From Halococcus salifodinae DSM 8989 (GTDB lineage Archaea; Halobacteriota; Halobacteria; Halobacteriales; Halococcaceae): a stretch of DNA of 64,000 bases. The position numbers were made by a program, and so were the translations under genes. Of this stretch, positions 63,100-64,000 are shown in pieces. The notes under the pieces are model-generated. The model was not told the origin of the DNA and ran no database searches. It saw only the letters and a list, made by a program, of their open reading frames with translations. Position 1 is the first letter of the stretch. Each line of letters begins with the position of its first letter. The stretch is taken from assembly GCF_000336935.1 (NCBI RefSeq), contig NZ_AOME01000054.1, positions 106,770 through 170,769 on the forward strand, given 5' to 3'.

Positions 63100-63588
63100 A
63101 TGCCAGACACACCACCCACCACCGGCCTGCACCACGTGACGAACATCTGTACCGACATGGAACGGACGAAGGAGTTCTACGAGGAGGTGCTCGGGTTCCA
63201 TACCGTCAAAATGACCGAGAACTACGACGACCCAGGAACACCGCACTACTACTTCTCGCTGACGCCCGAGGGCGAACCCGGGATGACGGTGACGTACTTC
63301 GAGTACCCGAACTCGCAGGGCCAGCCCGGTCCGGGGGCGTCCCACCACTTCGCCATCGGGGTCGAGAACGAGGAGACCCTTCGAGAGTGGCGCGAGCACC
63401 TGATGGACCACGACGTTCGCGTGTCGCGCGTTCGTGACCGCACCTATTTCAAGAGCATCTACTTCAACGATCCCGACGGGCTGGTGTTCGAGATCGCCAC
63501 GCATGGCCCGGGGTTCACCGTCGACGAGGCTGAACCGGGCAGCGAGAAGATCGACTCGCCGGACGAGCGGGGCGGCCCAACAGCGTGA
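63100..63588 (+). CDS. VOC family ring-cleaving dioxygenase/glyoxalase-like protein
   Basis: A 162-aa single VOC domain. It starts TGLHHVTNICTDMERTKEFYEEVLGF, the start of extradiol-dioxygenase-like (CatE/MhqO) VOC proteins. Metal ligands are the His in LHHVT, the His in ASHHFAIGV and the Glu in GLVFEIATHGPG. Bacterial CatE-type enzymes usually have two VOC halves (about 300 aa); only one is present, so it would act as a dimer or differ in reaction. Its stop overlaps the next gene by 4 bp (GTGA). Confidence 0.88.
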   Translation: MPDTPPTTGLHHVTNICTDMERTKEFYEEVLGFHTVKMTENYDDPGTPHYYFSLTPEGEPGMTVTYFEYPNSQGQPGPGASHHFAIGVENEETLREWREHLMDHDVRVSRVRDRTYFKSIYFNDPDGLVFEIATHGPGFTVDEAEPGSEKIDSPDERGGPTA

Positions 63589-64000
63589 CCCGCATCGATC
63601 CCGACGAGCTCGACGGCTCGCTGTACCGTACGCTCGCGGGCGCGGTGATCCCGCGGCCGATCGCGTGGGTGAGCTCGCTCTCCCCGGAAGGCGTCGAGAA
63701 CCTCGCGCCGTACTCGTTTTTCAACGTCGTCAGTACGTCGCCGCCGGTCGTGATGTTCGCGCCGACCGATCGATCGAATCAGCCCGAGGGCCTCTCGGAT
63801 ACGGCGCGTAACGCGCTCGACACCGAGGAGTTCGTCGTCAACGTCGTCACCGAGCCGCTCGCCGAGGCGATGAACGTCACGAGCGCGACGCTTCCACCGG
63901 AGGAAAGCGAGTTCGATCACGCAAGTCTCGAACGGACAGCCTCCGAAACGGTCGCGCCGCCGCGGGTCGCCGTGGCCGAGGTCGCGTTCGAGTGCGAGCT
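63585..64000 (+). CDS. Flavin reductase-like FMN-binding protein (partial, runs off right edge)
   Basis: N-terminal 138 residues of a FMN-binding split-barrel protein of the flavin reductase/DIM6 type. The start is GTG, giving MTRIDPDELDGSLYRTLAGA. Conserved features are IPRPIAWVSSLSPEGVENLAPYSFFNVVSTSPPVVMF and FVVNVVTEPLAEAMN, the flavin-binding strands. Translationally coupled to the VOC gene, it may reduce quinone or flavin in the same stress response (inference). Confidence 0.88.
   Translation, partial: MTRIDPDELDGSLYRTLAGAVIPRPIAWVSSLSPEGVENLAPYSFFNVVSTSPPVVMFAPTDRSNQPEGLSDTARNALDTEEFVVNVVTEPLAEAMNVTSATLPPEESEFDHASLERTASETVAPPRVAVAEVAFECE

Noticed and set aside
1-64000. CRISPR arrays, rRNA genes, replication origin
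   Set aside because: No regularly spaced repeats with spacers, no rRNA-like sequence, and no Orc1/Cdc6 gene with origin boxes were seen.

Overview
The window reads as chromosomal DNA of a halophilic archaeon (class Halobacteria). Evidence: high-GC genes encoding very acidic proteins; an archaeal rps13-rps4-rps11-rpoD / rpl18e-rpl13-rps9-rpoN-rpoK-eno-rps2 block with interspersed tRNA genes; TATA-type promoters about 25 bp upstream of start codons (leaderless transcripts); many 4-bp stop/start overlaps; Tat signal peptides on secreted proteins; and a haloarchaeal-type zinc glucose dehydrogenase. Genus cannot be fixed from sequence alone; a Halococcus-like organism is only a guess.

Layout. 1-2.8 kb: coxG-coxS-coxL-like molybdenum hydroxylase operon (form II active-site loop), with the large subunit running off the left edge and losing family resemblance in its last 27 codons; a divergent moeA follows (3.0-4.2 kb). 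4.3-10.5 kb: the ribosomal protein / RNA polymerase block with tRNA-Leu(CAG) and tRNA-Ser(GCT), all on the minus strand. 10.7 kb: Mrp-type Fe-S carrier ATPase. 12.1-19.9 kb: a sugar island: two unusual TIM-barrel-like proteins with a CxCxxC motif, an SDR dehydrogenase, and a MalEFGK-type ABC transporter. 19.9-28.9 kb: five consecutive secreted proteins with chitin-binding modules; four carry GH18 catalytic motifs and the fifth has an unrecognised C-terminal domain.

29.5-41 kb: glucose dehydrogenase, AGE-family sugar isomerase/epimerase, a SelA/DgaE-like PLP enzyme, a LmbE/PIG-L deacetylase, RidA, a DgoD-type dehydratase with both catalytic histidines replaced, two IclR regulators and a Gfo/Idh/MocA dehydrogenase. 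Together these could form a non-phosphorylating amino-sugar (chitin monomer) route to 2-keto-3-deoxygluconate; this is inference. An intact IS5-type element (40719-41655) sits next. 41.8-50.3 kb: GapN-like aldehyde dehydrogenase, PEP carboxylase, a sugar isomerase/epimerase/oxidoreductase trio, a HEAT-repeat protein and a small membrane protein. 50.3-57.7 kb: a five-gene Dpp/Opp-type ABC transporter, a hypothetical protein and a UspA protein; then a cytoplasmic GH3 glycosidase and, after a low-GC gap, tyrS.

61.6-64 kb: an HxlR regulator with an N-terminal cysteine, two DoxX genes, a single-domain VOC protein and a flavin reductase-like gene. Both doxX genes carry the same palindromic operator at the same distance from the TATA box. 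This resembles the bacterial CatR/YodB-CatDE quinone-stress module and is the clearest candidate for an undescribed archaeal system here.
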